From Myxococcus llanfairpwllgwyngyllgogerychwyrndrobwllllantysiliogogogochensis (GTDB lineage Bacteria > Myxococcota > Myxococcia > Myxococcales > Myxococcaceae), in the NCBI RefSeq assembly GCF_006636215.1, contig NZ_VIFM01000013.1, forward strand, positions 1 through 64,000: a DNA stretch of 64,000 nucleotides. The letters run 5' to 3'. A model generated the notes under the pieces. It did no database searches, was not told where the DNA came from, and was given only the letters and a program-made list of their open reading frames with translations. Shown in pieces: positions 33,583 to 43,200 of the stretch; positions within the stretch are counted from its first letter, which is position 1; every line of letters starts with the position of its first letter. The translations under genes and the position numbers were made by a program.

Positions 33583-36500
33583 CTACAGCGACAGTCCCAG
33601 CCGCTGACGCAGCCGGAAGAAGTCGTCGGTGAAGGACCAGGCGAGCAGGGTGCGCAGCCGCTCACCCTCGCGCACGGCCTGAATCATGGGCTCCGGGGTG
33701 TCCAACCGGGCGCCCGCGAAGTTCGGGTCCTCGCGCAGCACCATGCCCAGGCCCACGGACACGTCGCCGGCGATGAGCAGACCGGCGCGGTCCGCCGAGT
33801 AGTCCAGCGCGTCCAGCCACGGCGCCAGCTCCAGCTTCTGCACGTCGCCCAGGGCCATCGCCGGCCCTTCCAGCGCCTTGATGGCCTTGCGCGAGAAGGC
33901 CTTGCGCAGCTGCTTCACCGTCTCGTCGTTGCGACGGCCGAGCGCGGAGAACTGCTGCGCGTGGATACGGATGGCGCTGCCGAACAGCTCCGCCGTCTCG
34001 CCTTGCGACAGCTTCTCCAGCACGGCCGCCTTGTTCAACAGGCCCAGCGCCGCGCGGCCCAGGAGGAACTTCTGCTCGCGCGCGTTGAAGCGCCGCACCA
34101 CGTCCTGGCCAATGCACACCGACAACGGCTCGGTGGTCTCCAGCACCGTGAGGCCGCGCCGCGCCTGGTATGCGTCGAACTCCTCCACGCCGAACACCTG
34201 CGCGACGGTGCGGATGGCCTTGTAGACGGCGCTGTCCGTCTTGAGCTTGTCCGTCTTGGGGTTGACGCCGACGATGTCGAAGCTCGGGGGGTAGACCTTC
34301 TCGAGCTGGTCGCCCATGGCGCGCAGCACCTCCAGCAGCGGCCCCCGGACGCCCGGGTGCAGCAGCATGGAGTCCACGTCCGTCGACGTGAGCCCCTCGC
34401 GAACCTCCTGCGCCAGCCGGGTGCGGCCCTCCGTGTAGAAGGCCAGCTCCGCCTCGTTCGTGGAGCGCAGGAACTGGAGCACGGACGCCACGCAGAAGGC
34501 CTTGTCGAGCTGCTTCAGGCCCTCCCACAGCTTGAACAGCGCGTGCAGGCTGTCCACCCGCGTCGGGTCCTGGCGGAGGATCTGCCGGTGCTCCTCGACG
34601 GCGAGCGGCACGGACGAAGTGTCCCGTGCATACAGGCCCGCCAGCGCGGTGCGCGCCGTGAGGTTGGTGCCGTCGCCTTCCACCACCTGCCGGTACAGCG
34701 CGGTGGCGCGCGCGGGCTCGGACAGCGGGCCGGCGAACAGCTCCGCCACGCGGATCCGCAGCGCCGCCGCGCGCTTCGGGTCCGTGGCCGCCGTCGTCTG
34801 CGCCTGCGCCTCCAGCAACTGCGCCAGCTCCGGCAGGTTACGCGCGCGCTCGTACAGCGTCACCAGCCGGTCCACCAGCGTCGGGTCTCCCGGCGTCAGC
34901 TCCAGCGCGCGGCGATACAGCGGCGTGGCCGCGCCCGCGTCGCCCAGGCCTTCGTCATACGTGCGCGCCAGCTCCAGCGTGAAGCGCGCGCGCGACTCGG
35001 CGGGCAGCTCCTGCTGAAGCAGCTTGTGCAGGCAGTCCACCGCGCCCGACCAGTTGCGGCCGTGGGCATGCAGCGTGGCCAGCCGCTCCAGCGCCTCCAG
35101 ATGGCGCGGCTGCGCGGAGAGCACCGTCATCAGGTGCGAGGACGCGCGGCCCGGATCATTCAGGTGCGTCTGGTACAGCGAACCCAGCGTGAGGTGGAAG
35201 GGCGCGAGCGTCCGGGCGTCTCCGCCCTGCTGCACGCGCTGGCTCAGCATGGCCGCGGCCTCCGCGTACTGCTGTGCCTCCAGGAGCAGCGAGCCGCGCA
35301 GCTCCAGCGCCTCGATGTGGCCCGGCTGCGCGGCCAGGGCCTTCTCCAGCAGCGCCACCGCGCGCGTCCGGTCTCCCAGGGCCGCGTGGTGCAGTCGCGC
35401 CGCGCTCACGAAGCCCGTGGCCGCCGCGGTGTGGTCCTTCTGCGCCAGCTTCGCGTCGGCGCGCCGCTCGTGCAGCGCGGCCAGGTCCGCGGAGCCTCCA
35501 CGGTGGGCGAGCAGCTCCTCCAGGCCCGCCTGCGCGGCCGGGTGCAGCGGATCTCTCTCGAGCGCCTGCTTGTAGAGGGCCGCCGCGCCGTCGGTGTCCT
35601 TCTGGACGAACGACGCCAGCCGCGCCGCGCCGATGAACGCATCGATGGCGCCGCGCGGGTCCTTGCTGAGCCGGGCCTCGGTCTCCAGCGCGGCCCGAGC
35701 CTCGGCCGCGTCTCCGCGCCGCATCGCCACGCGCCGCGTGCCCTGCAGCGCCGGGAGGCACTGCGGATGCAGCTCCAGCGCCTGCTTGTAGAGGGCCGCC
35801 GCGCGCTCCAGGTCGCCGAAGCGGATCTCCGCCAGCTCCGCGGTGCGCAGGAGCATCTCCAGCGCCTCTTCCGCGTCGCGCGCGTGCGCCAGTCGCAGCG
35901 TGTAGAGCCGGGCCAGGCCCGACACGTCACCGGCGAGCTTGAGCGAGCGCTCCAGCGCGAAGGCCAGCCGCGCGTCGCCAGGGTCCGCCTCGAAGGCGCG
36001 CTTGTACGCCTCCAGCGTGCCCTCGGCGGGGCCCTTGTCCAGGTCCACCGCGGCGGACAGCCTCAGCGCGGTGGCCAGGCGTGGATCATTCACGCGCTCG
36101 GCGATGCGCTGACGCAGCTCCGCGCGGCGCGGCCGGTCCGACGCGCGAATGCGCTCCAGCAGGGTGAGGGCGGTGAGGTTGCCCGCGTCCAGGCCGAGCA
36201 CCGCTTCGCAGCACAGCGCCGCGCGCGAGGGCTCCTGGAAGCGGTCCAGGTACAGCCGCGCCAGCTTCAGGTAGGCCGTCACCTTGGCCGTGGGCGTGCC
36301 GCCCACCTGCGTCTCGCGGTCCAGGATGGACACCAGCTCCTTCACGTTGTCCTGCGCGAGGAACAGGCGCTCCAGGGCGCGCAGGGTGGCGGCGTGACCG
36401 GGCGTCAGGCGCAGCACTTCCTGGTACGTCTCGATGGCCAGCTCCGGCCGCTTGAGGGCGTCCTCCCAGATGGCGGCGGCCTGGAAGAGCGCGTTGGCGC

Positions 36501-38661
36501 GCTCCAGCGGGTCCGTGCGGTTGGCGGCCTCCTCGCGCAGCATCTCCACCAGGTTCTCCCACGCGCCCTGCGCCCGGTAGATGCGGGCCAGCGCGCGCAG
36601 CGCCGGGAAGTAGCTGGGCGCCAGCATCAGCGCCTCCTGGTACGACGCAATGGCCTCGTTCTCCTGGGACAGCCGCTGCTCGTACAGCTCGCCAATCTTG
36701 TAGATGAGCGCCGCGGCCTGGTCGGTGGAGGGCGAGCTCTCCGACTCCGCCCGGTACATGTCCACCAGCTTCGCCCAGCGGCCGTCCTGCGCGTACAGCC
36801 GGCCCAGCGCCTTGAGCGCGGGCAGGTACGACGGGGACAGCGCCAGCACGCGCTCGTAGGCGGAGATGGCGCCCGGGCGGTCCTTCAGGTTCTCGTCGAG
36901 GATCTCCGCGTTGCGGTGCAGGAGCGACAGCACCTGCTTGGTGTCGCCCGCGAGCGACGCCTCCAGGTCATGCGACTCCAGCAGCTCCCGGTAACGGCCC
37001 GCGCGCTCGTACAGCCGCGCCAGGTTGCGGATGGTGGGCAGGTGGTCCGACGCCAGGTCGAGGATGCGCTTCATGCACTCGATGGCGTGGTCCAGGTCTC
37101 CCAGCCGGTCCTCGTACACGCCCGCCATCTTGTTGAGCGTGGTGATGAGCTGATCCCTGTCCGACGTCTGGAGCAGGTCCTGCTCGAACATCGCCACCAG
37201 CTCCGCGAAGCGGCCCTGGCGCTCGTAGAGGCGGGTGAGCGCCTTCTGCGCGGGGAGGTAGCCGGGCTGCAACTGGAGGCAGGAGTTGTAGCGGGAGATG
37301 GCGTCTTCCTGCCGACCCAGCCGCTCCTCGAGGATCTCCGCGGCCTTGTACATGCGCGCGGCCTTCTGCTTGGCGTCCTCGGCGGCGGCGACCTCCGCGT
37401 CGAAGACGGCGACCAGGCCCTCCCAGTTCTGCATCCGGTAGTTCAGCTTGCCCAGACCCGCGAGCGCCGCCGCGTGGCCGGGGATGCGCGCGACGATGGC
37501 CTGATACCGCGCCGCCGCGTCCACCTCACGCTTGAGGACCTCCTCGTACAGCGCGGCCAGTCGCAGGTTGGTAGCCACCAGTTCGCTCTCGTCGTTGAGC
37601 GAACCCACGCGCGCCAGCAGCACGTCCGCCAGCTCCTCGTAGCGGCCCTGCGTCTCGTAGATGCCGGCCAGCTCGCTGAGCACCAGCGGCTCGTGGGGCG
37701 CGGCGTGGCGTGCGTCCAGCAGCGCCGCCAGGGCCTCTTCCTTCTGGCCCAGGCGCTCATGCACCTTGGCGATCTGCAGATAGGCGGGCGCGGCCTGGGA
37801 GCCCAGCGCGGTGGCCTCGGCGGTCAGCGCCGCGAGCAGCTCCTCGGTGCGTCCCTCTCGCTCGGCCACATGCTTGAGCGCGGCGAGCAGCAGCGGATCC
37901 GAGCGGTCCAGCGCGAAGGCCTCGCGCAGCAGCGCGGCGGCGGGCTCGCGCTGCTTGAGGCGCTCGTCGAGCAGCAGGCCCGCGGAGGTCAGGTAGTGCG
38001 CGCGCAGCGACGGCTGCTGCATGGTGGCGGCGAGCAGCCGGTAGACTTCCACCAGCGCGGCGGCGTCGTTGCGCGCGGCGTAGACGGACTCGAGCTGCGT
38101 GAGGACCACGACGTCCGTGGGCCGCCGCTCCAGGCACTGGCGCAGGCAGGCGCTGGCCTCGTCGTCGCGAGACAGCCGCTCCTGAAGGACGATGCCCTTC
38201 TCGAACAGGAGGGCGGCCTGGTGGCGCGCGTCCTCGGTGGCGGCCAGCTCCGCGTCGAGCAGCTGGATGACCATCTGCCAGTTGCCCACGTCCGCGAAGA
38301 GTCGCCGCGCGGCGCGGATGTTGACCAGGTACCGGGGCGCCAGCTTGTACGCGTTCTGGAAGGCCACCGCCGCGTTGCGGGGGTTCTTGAGCGGCTCCTC
38401 CCAGAGCAGGCCCACCTCATGGAAGAGCTGGGCGGCCGCGGGACCATCAGTGGTGCTCAGCGTCCGTGCCTCGCGCTCCAGCGAGGCGATGCGCTCGCGG
38501 GCCTCGTCTTCCGCACTGGGCGCGGGCGTCGCCTGGGGCGCGGCCTGCACGGACTGCGTCAGCACTTCGGTGGCGCTGGGGCCGGACTTCGCGGGCGCCC
38601 CTGAAGGCGGAGGAGGGGCGACCGTGACGGGGGGTCGCGGGATGTCGTTGCGCTCGCTCAT
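33583..38661 (-). CDS. Giant TPR-repeat protein
   Basis: A 1692-residue protein made almost wholly of tetratricopeptide repeats from about residue 60 to about 1450; typical units contain A-x-x-x-Y-x-x-x-L-x-x-x-P followed by A-L-x-x-L-x-x-L-Y (for example ALAGLGKLNYRMQNWEGLVA). The N-terminus is Pro/Ser-rich (MSERNDIPRPPVTVAPPPP) and the last about 250 residues are non-repetitive, with no signal peptide or membrane segment. A large solenoid scaffold in the cytoplasm is the natural reading. The repeat structure gives long antiparallel shadow frames, which should not be taken as genes. It is convergent with the CinA-like gene. Confidence 0.88.
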   Translation of the reverse strand: MSERNDIPRPPVTVAPPPPSGAPAKSGPSATEVLTQSVQAAPQATPAPSAEDEARERIASLEREARTLSTTDGPAAAQLFHEVGLLWEEPLKNPRNAAVAFQNAYKLAPRYLVNIRAARRLFADVGNWQMVIQLLDAELAATEDARHQAALLFEKGIVLQERLSRDDEASACLRQCLERRPTDVVVLTQLESVYAARNDAAALVEVYRLLAATMQQPSLRAHYLTSAGLLLDERLKQREPAAALLREAFALDRSDPLLLAALKHVAEREGRTEELLAALTAEATALGSQAAPAYLQIAKVHERLGQKEEALAALLDARHAAPHEPLVLSELAGIYETQGRYEELADVLLARVGSLNDESELVATNLRLAALYEEVLKREVDAAARYQAIVARIPGHAAALAGLGKLNYRMQNWEGLVAVFDAEVAAAEDAKQKAARMYKAAEILEERLGRQEDAISRYNSCLQLQPGYLPAQKALTRLYERQGRFAELVAMFEQDLLQTSDRDQLITTLNKMAGVYEDRLGDLDHAIECMKRILDLASDHLPTIRNLARLYERAGRYRELLESHDLEASLAGDTKQVLSLLHRNAEILDENLKDRPGAISAYERVLALSPSYLPALKALGRLYAQDGRWAKLVDMYRAESESSPSTDQAAALIYKIGELYEQRLSQENEAIASYQEALMLAPSYFPALRALARIYRAQGAWENLVEMLREEAANRTDPLERANALFQAAAIWEDALKRPELAIETYQEVLRLTPGHAATLRALERLFLAQDNVKELVSILDRETQVGGTPTAKVTAYLKLARLYLDRFQEPSRAALCCEAVLGLDAGNLTALTLLERIRASDRPRRAELRQRIAERVNDPRLATALRLSAAVDLDKGPAEGTLEAYKRAFEADPGDARLAFALERSLKLAGDVSGLARLYTLRLAHARDAEEALEMLLRTAELAEIRFGDLERAAALYKQALELHPQCLPALQGTRRVAMRRGDAAEARAALETEARLSKDPRGAIDAFIGAARLASFVQKDTDGAAALYKQALERDPLHPAAQAGLEELLAHRGGSADLAALHERRADAKLAQKDHTAAATGFVSAARLHHAALGDRTRAVALLEKALAAQPGHIEALELRGSLLLEAQQYAEAAAMLSQRVQQGGDARTLAPFHLTLGSLYQTHLNDPGRASSHLMTVLSAQPRHLEALERLATLHAHGRNWSGAVDCLHKLLQQELPAESRARFTLELARTYDEGLGDAGAATPLYRRALELTPGDPTLVDRLVTLYERARNLPELAQLLEAQAQTTAATDPKRAAALRIRVAELFAGPLSEPARATALYRQVVEGDGTNLTARTALAGLYARDTSSVPLAVEEHRQILRQDPTRVDSLHALFKLWEGLKQLDKAFCVASVLQFLRSTNEAELAFYTEGRTRLAQEVREGLTSTDVDSMLLHPGVRGPLLEVLRAMGDQLEKVYPPSFDIVGVNPKTDKLKTDSAVYKAIRTVAQVFGVEEFDAYQARRGLTVLETTEPLSVCIGQDVVRRFNAREQKFLLGRAALGLLNKAAVLEKLSQGETAELFGSAIRIHAQQFSALGRRNDETVKQLRKAFSRKAIKALEGPAMALGDVQKLELAPWLDALDYSADRAGLLIAGDVSVGLGMVLREDPNFAGARLDTPEPMIQAVREGERLRTLLAWSFTDDFFRLRQRLGLSL

Positions 38662-38814
38662 GGAAGGCCGGCTCCGGGGGCCAGTTCTGAGAGGAGGAGA
38701 ATGGCCGGAAGCGGTCGTAACACGCGCTTGGCCGGTCCCTCAACTTCCCGTCTTTCCTGGCGATTTGGGTGTCCGGATACCCGGGGAGCAGGCAGGCCCC
38801 CGCTCTGGACTCCT

Positions 38815-38839
38815 GGTGGGCGCCTCGCTTGCGCCCACC
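38815..38839 (-). terminator. Candidate hairpin terminator
   Basis: GGTGGGCGC (38815-38823) pairs perfectly with GCGCCCACC (38831-38839) around a 7-base loop, 30 bases after the stop of the WGR/SUKH-like gene on the minus strand. There is no U run, so termination is uncertain. It may also separate that gene from the TPR gene. Confidence 0.4.
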
Positions 38840-38868
38840 GTCTCTTGTCGGCTTCAGGCCCGTGAAGC

Positions 38869-40170
38869 TCAGAGCCCTTCGCGCAGGTTTTCCTCGGCGA
38901 TGTCGATCAGCCGGGTCACATGCTTGTGAAGCCAGAGCCCGAAGGGCTGGATTCGACCCGCCGGGGTCTTCTTGGGGAGGTCCTGGATGCCCTCGTCGAA
39001 GGAAATGACGGCGTGCTCGCCCGTGGGGGACGTCGTGCGCTGGTCGAAGGCGAAGGACCGGCCGACGTGCCACCCGCCGTGGAACACGAAGAGGTTCTCC
39101 AGGTCCTTGTTCTCGGTGGCCTCGACGAGCCCGTCGATGTCGTACACGTCGTCGGCGATCTCCAGGCAGCTCCAGCCGCCACCCGTGACGTTGCCGCAGG
39201 GAAACGTGGGCAGGCCGCGGTCCATGGCGTTGTCCACGATCCACGTGACAGTGCCGTACACGCGCTGGAAGTAGTCCCAGCTCGACTCCTTCTTCAGGGG
39301 CTTGAGCGCCCGGGTTCCCTTCCAGCTCCCGATGCGGTGCTTGTACTGGCGCTTGAAGATGGACAGCTGCTGGTCGAGGGAGTCCATGCGCTCGGGCTCC
39401 TTCTTCACGTCGAGGTGCTCCGCGACGAAGTGTGCCTTGGGGTAGCGGTCGTGGAGGTCCTTCAGCATCGCGATGGCCGTGTCGACGGCCTCGTAGGCGT
39501 TCTTGGGCTTCGTGAACGACGGGCCCTTGGGCGAGGAGGGCTTCTTGGGCGCGCCCTTGGGCGCCTTCGGTTCCGGATTGGGATGCGAGGCATCCCGGAG
39601 ATCGATGGTCCGCAGGACGAAGCCGGCCTTCTCCTTGGCTCGGATGCGCTTCTCCGCGCGCTCGATGGCCGCCTCATGGCTCTCGGTGGCGGTCTCCTTG
39701 TCGTAGCCGTCCATGATGACAGGCCCATCGACCTTCATGGCCCAGAACGTGGAGTCGCCCTTGATGTATTCGCGAATCACCACGCGCTTCTTCGTCGCGT
39801 TCCACGGGTTGGCATCGCGGAAGCCGAGCGCGCGATAGCGGGCCACCAGGGCTTCGCCCGTGGTCGCGTCGAGGAGCGAGACGTTGAAGGCGCCGTTGAT
39901 GGTGCCGCGTCGGACCACGGCCTGGGCTCCTCGCAATTCCACGTCGACGAAGAGCAACGACATGGGCTTGAAGAGCGTGAATCGCGCCTTCACGGGCGTG
40001 GTGAGCTTCAACGCCTCGGGCTGATTCTTGGAGAGGGTTCCGTCGCTCCAGACCCGCAGCTCACCACCCGCCGAGTAGAGCCAGACCTCGCCCTTCAGTG
40101 AAAGCTGGGGGTCGGAGTACCAGATGGCCTCGCCATTGTTGAGCTTCTGCAGGTGCTTCCAGTTGGGCAT
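38869..40170 (-). CDS. WGR-like and SUKH-like domain protein
   Basis: The 433-residue cytoplasmic protein has two recognisable pieces. Residues about 133-175 (STFWAMKVDGPVIMDGYDKE, then AAIERAEKRIRAKEKAGFV) follow the pattern of a WGR domain, a fold in poly-ADP-ribose polymerases and bacterial proteins. The last about 120 residues (GGGWSCLEIADDVYD, NLFVFHGGWHVGRSFAFDQ, HAVISFDEGI, then a Trp-Leu-His helix) resemble an SMI1/KNR4 (SUKH) domain, often seen in immunity proteins. The ATG at 40170 lacks a Shine-Dalgarno; a TTG at 40236 that overlaps the NRPS stop by 4 nt is a real alternative, and would couple it to the NRPS. Function not known. Confidence 0.6.
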   Translation of the reverse strand: MPNWKHLQKLNNGEAIWYSDPQLSLKGEVWLYSAGGELRVWSDGTLSKNQPEALKLTTPVKARFTLFKPMSLLFVDVELRGAQAVVRRGTINGAFNVSLLDATTGEALVARYRALGFRDANPWNATKKRVVIREYIKGDSTFWAMKVDGPVIMDGYDKETATESHEAAIERAEKRIRAKEKAGFVLRTIDLRDASHPNPEPKAPKGAPKKPSSPKGPSFTKPKNAYEAVDTAIAMLKDLHDRYPKAHFVAEHLDVKKEPERMDSLDQQLSIFKRQYKHRIGSWKGTRALKPLKKESSWDYFQRVYGTVTWIVDNAMDRGLPTFPCGNVTGGGWSCLEIADDVYDIDGLVEATENKDLENLFVFHGGWHVGRSFAFDQRTTSPTGEHAVISFDEGIQDLPKKTPAGRIQPFGLWLHKHVTRLIDIAEENLREGL

Positions 40171-40232
40171 GGGTGATTTTTCGCACGGGACGCGGGAGGG
40201 GTAAACGGGTGAGTCGACTCGCGAGGGGGCGC

Positions 40233-43200
40233 TCAAGTCCCCGTCGACTTCGGGAGGACCGCTTCTTCGAGTCTCCGCATGAAGTCGTTCAGGTGCCGGG
40301 CCATCACGGTGACCTGGGGCGGCTCAATCATCGTCTGGTGATTGCCGGGGACGCCGATGAGTTCCAGTCCGCCTTTGACGAGTTCCTGCCACGGCCGCTC
40401 GGGGTGTCGAGGGTGTGGCGGGACGTACTCCTGGGCGCGCAGGTAGATGGCGGTGCCCTCGGTGGGCGACGGCGCGTAGCTGAACAGCGCGCGCATATGG
40501 GCCTTCCAGACGGAGAGGAAGACCTGGAGGTCCACGAGGGAGAACGAGTCGGGTACCACGGCGCCGTCGCGGGCGCGTCGCAGCACCTCGAGCATCTGGG
40601 CCGGCGGGTCCAGTCCGCGCAGGAGGGTGATGAGCGCCTCCGACGAGTCACCGAACGTGGCGGCGAGCAGCTCCGCGTCGTCCTCGAATCGCTTGGGGAG
40701 CTGACCTGGCCCTGGCGTGTCGAGGAACACGAGCAGCGAGGGAGGGACTCCCAGACGTCGCAGGGTCTGCGCCATCTCGTAGACGATGGTGCCGCCCATC
40801 GACAGGCCCACGAGGTAGTACGGCGGGCGCGGACGCAGTTGGAGCAGGGCGTTCAGGTGGACGGAGGCGAGCTGCTCGATGGTCTGCAGTGGCTCGCATT
40901 CGCCATTCACGCCCGGGGCCTGGAAGCCGTAGACGGAGCGCTCCGGACCGAGCGCGCGCACGAGGTCCTGGTAGCAGAAGACGGTTCCGCCAATCGGGTG
41001 CATGCACAGGAGTGGCGGGAGGTCGTCGCGTCCGCGTTGGAGCAAGACGATACCGTCGGGAAGGGCGGGCGCGGTGTCGGGTTCACCGGGCGTCAGCTTG
41101 TCTTGAACCCAGGAGGCGAGCGCCGCCACGGTGGGACTCTGGAAGAGGACCTGGAGCGGGACCTTGAAGCCGAAGCGCTCGGACAGCTTCGCGACGAGCT
41201 GTGCGGCGAGCAGCGAGTGTCCACCCAGGTCGAAGAAGCTCGCCGTCACGCTGATGGACTCGCGGCCGAGGACCTGGGCCCACAGGGATGCGATGTCCTC
41301 TTCCAGCGGCGTGCGCGGCGCCACGCGTGCATTCGAGTCATCCCCTGCAGCGGAGGGTCGGGGCAGCGCCCGGTGATCGACCTTGCCGTTCGCCGTGAGC
41401 GGGAGTGCGGGGAGGACCACGAAGTCGGAGGGGACCATGTGCGAAGGCAGGGTCCCCTGGAGGAAGGTGCGAAGAACCGTGGAGGACAGCTCCAACTCCG
41501 TCGCGACGTAGCCGACGAGGCGCCTGTCTCCCGGCGTGTCTTCGCGCACGAGGACGATGGCATCGCGCACGTCGGGGTGTGAGCGGAGCGCGGACTCGAC
41601 TTCGCCCAGCTCGATGCGGAAGCCGCGCAGCTTCACCTGGTTGTCGCGGCGACCGATGAAGTCGAGAGCGCCGTCGTGGCGAAGGCGGACGAGGTCACCG
41701 GTGCGGTAGAGGCGAGCGCCAGGAGCCGAGCTGAAGGGATGGGGGATGAATCGCTCGGCGGTGAGGTCGGGCCTGTCCCAGTAGCCCCAGGCGAGGCCAT
41801 CGCCACCGACGAAGAGTTCCCCGGTGACGCCCGTGGGGACAGGCCGCAAATGCACGTCGAGCACATAGGCGGTGCTGTTGGCGATGGGCCTGCCGATGGG
41901 AACGGAGAGCTCGTGGTGGAGGAGGACGGGGTGCCATGAGCTGAAGGTGGTGTTCTCGGTAGGGCCGTAGACGTGGAGGAGACGCTGAGGAGGCCCGAGA
42001 GAGAGGACGCGGTTGACGCAGGAGGTGTCCGCGTTCTCGCCGCCGAAGAGGAGGAAGCGGAGACGGGAGAAGGCGGAGGGCTCGGAGCGCGAGACGAGGT
42101 TGAAGAGAGCGGTGGTGAGGAAGAGAGCGGAGATGCGCTCATCGAGGAGACGGCGGGAGAGGATGGAGGGGTCGATGACGTCATCCTTGTCGAGGATGAC
42201 GAGGGAGGAGCCGTTGAGGAGGGCGCCCCAGATTTCGAAGGTAGAGGCGTCGAAGGCGACAGTGGCGGCCTGGGCGACGCGGTCATCATGTCCGAGCTGG
42301 ACGTAGTCGGAGTCGAGGACGAGTCGAAGGACGGCGCGGTGGGGAATGCAGACACCCTTGGGGCGACCCGTCGAGCCCGAGGTGTAGGTGACGTAAGCGA
42401 GATCGTCGGGCCCCATGTCGTGAGTGAGCCGAGGAAGCTCGTCATCGGAGACAGGTGGCAGGGCATCGATGCACAGCGGCTCGGTGTCATTGTGGGGAAC
42501 GCGCACGGACAGCGAGGTCTGCGTGACGATGCGCTGGACCTGTGAGTCGCGAGCCATGAAGTCGAGGCGCTCGGAAGGGTAGTCAGGGTCGAGCGGGACG
42601 TAGGCGCCGCCTGCCTTGAGTATGGCGAGCAGCGTGACGATCAACTCGGGAGAGCGGGGCAGGCAGACCCCGACCTGGGGACGTGCTCTGTCGACCCCCT
42701 GAGCACGGAGGATGCGCGCGAGTCGAGTGGAGCGCATGTCGAGTTCGCCATACGAGAGCGAGTCGGAGCCGTGCTGCACGGCGATGGCGTCGGGACGCAG
42801 CGCGGCCTGGGTGGCGAATCGCTCGACGATGGACGAATGGGCCGGATACGGCCGGCCGGTGTCGTTCCATTCGACGAGCCACTGGCGACGCTCGTCGGTT
42901 GAGAGCAGCTCCAGGGAGTGGATGGAGGCGTGCGGAGTCCGGACGACCTGCTCCATCAAGCCGCGGAGATGGTTCGCCATGCGCGAGATGGTCGCCGGCG
43001 TGAAGAGCGCGGTGGCGAACTCGAAGACACCGTTGAGTCCGTGAGGCGTCTCTTCCAGCGAGAGCGTGAGGTCGAACTTCGAGGTGCGCGGGTGCAACTC
43101 CAGGGTGTCGACCACGAGTCCCGGGAGCTGAAGCTGTCCAGCCGGAGCATTCTGGAGAGCGAACATGACCTGGACGAGAGGGCCATGGCTCAAGGAGCGC

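Noticed and set aside
33961-38604. Plus-strand open frame of 1547 codons opposite the TPR gene
   Set aside because: It is a high-GC antisense shadow: repeats of the TPR gene read backwards give Arg/Gln/Leu/Val-rich sequence with no domains. The TPR reading on the other strand is regular and well supported.
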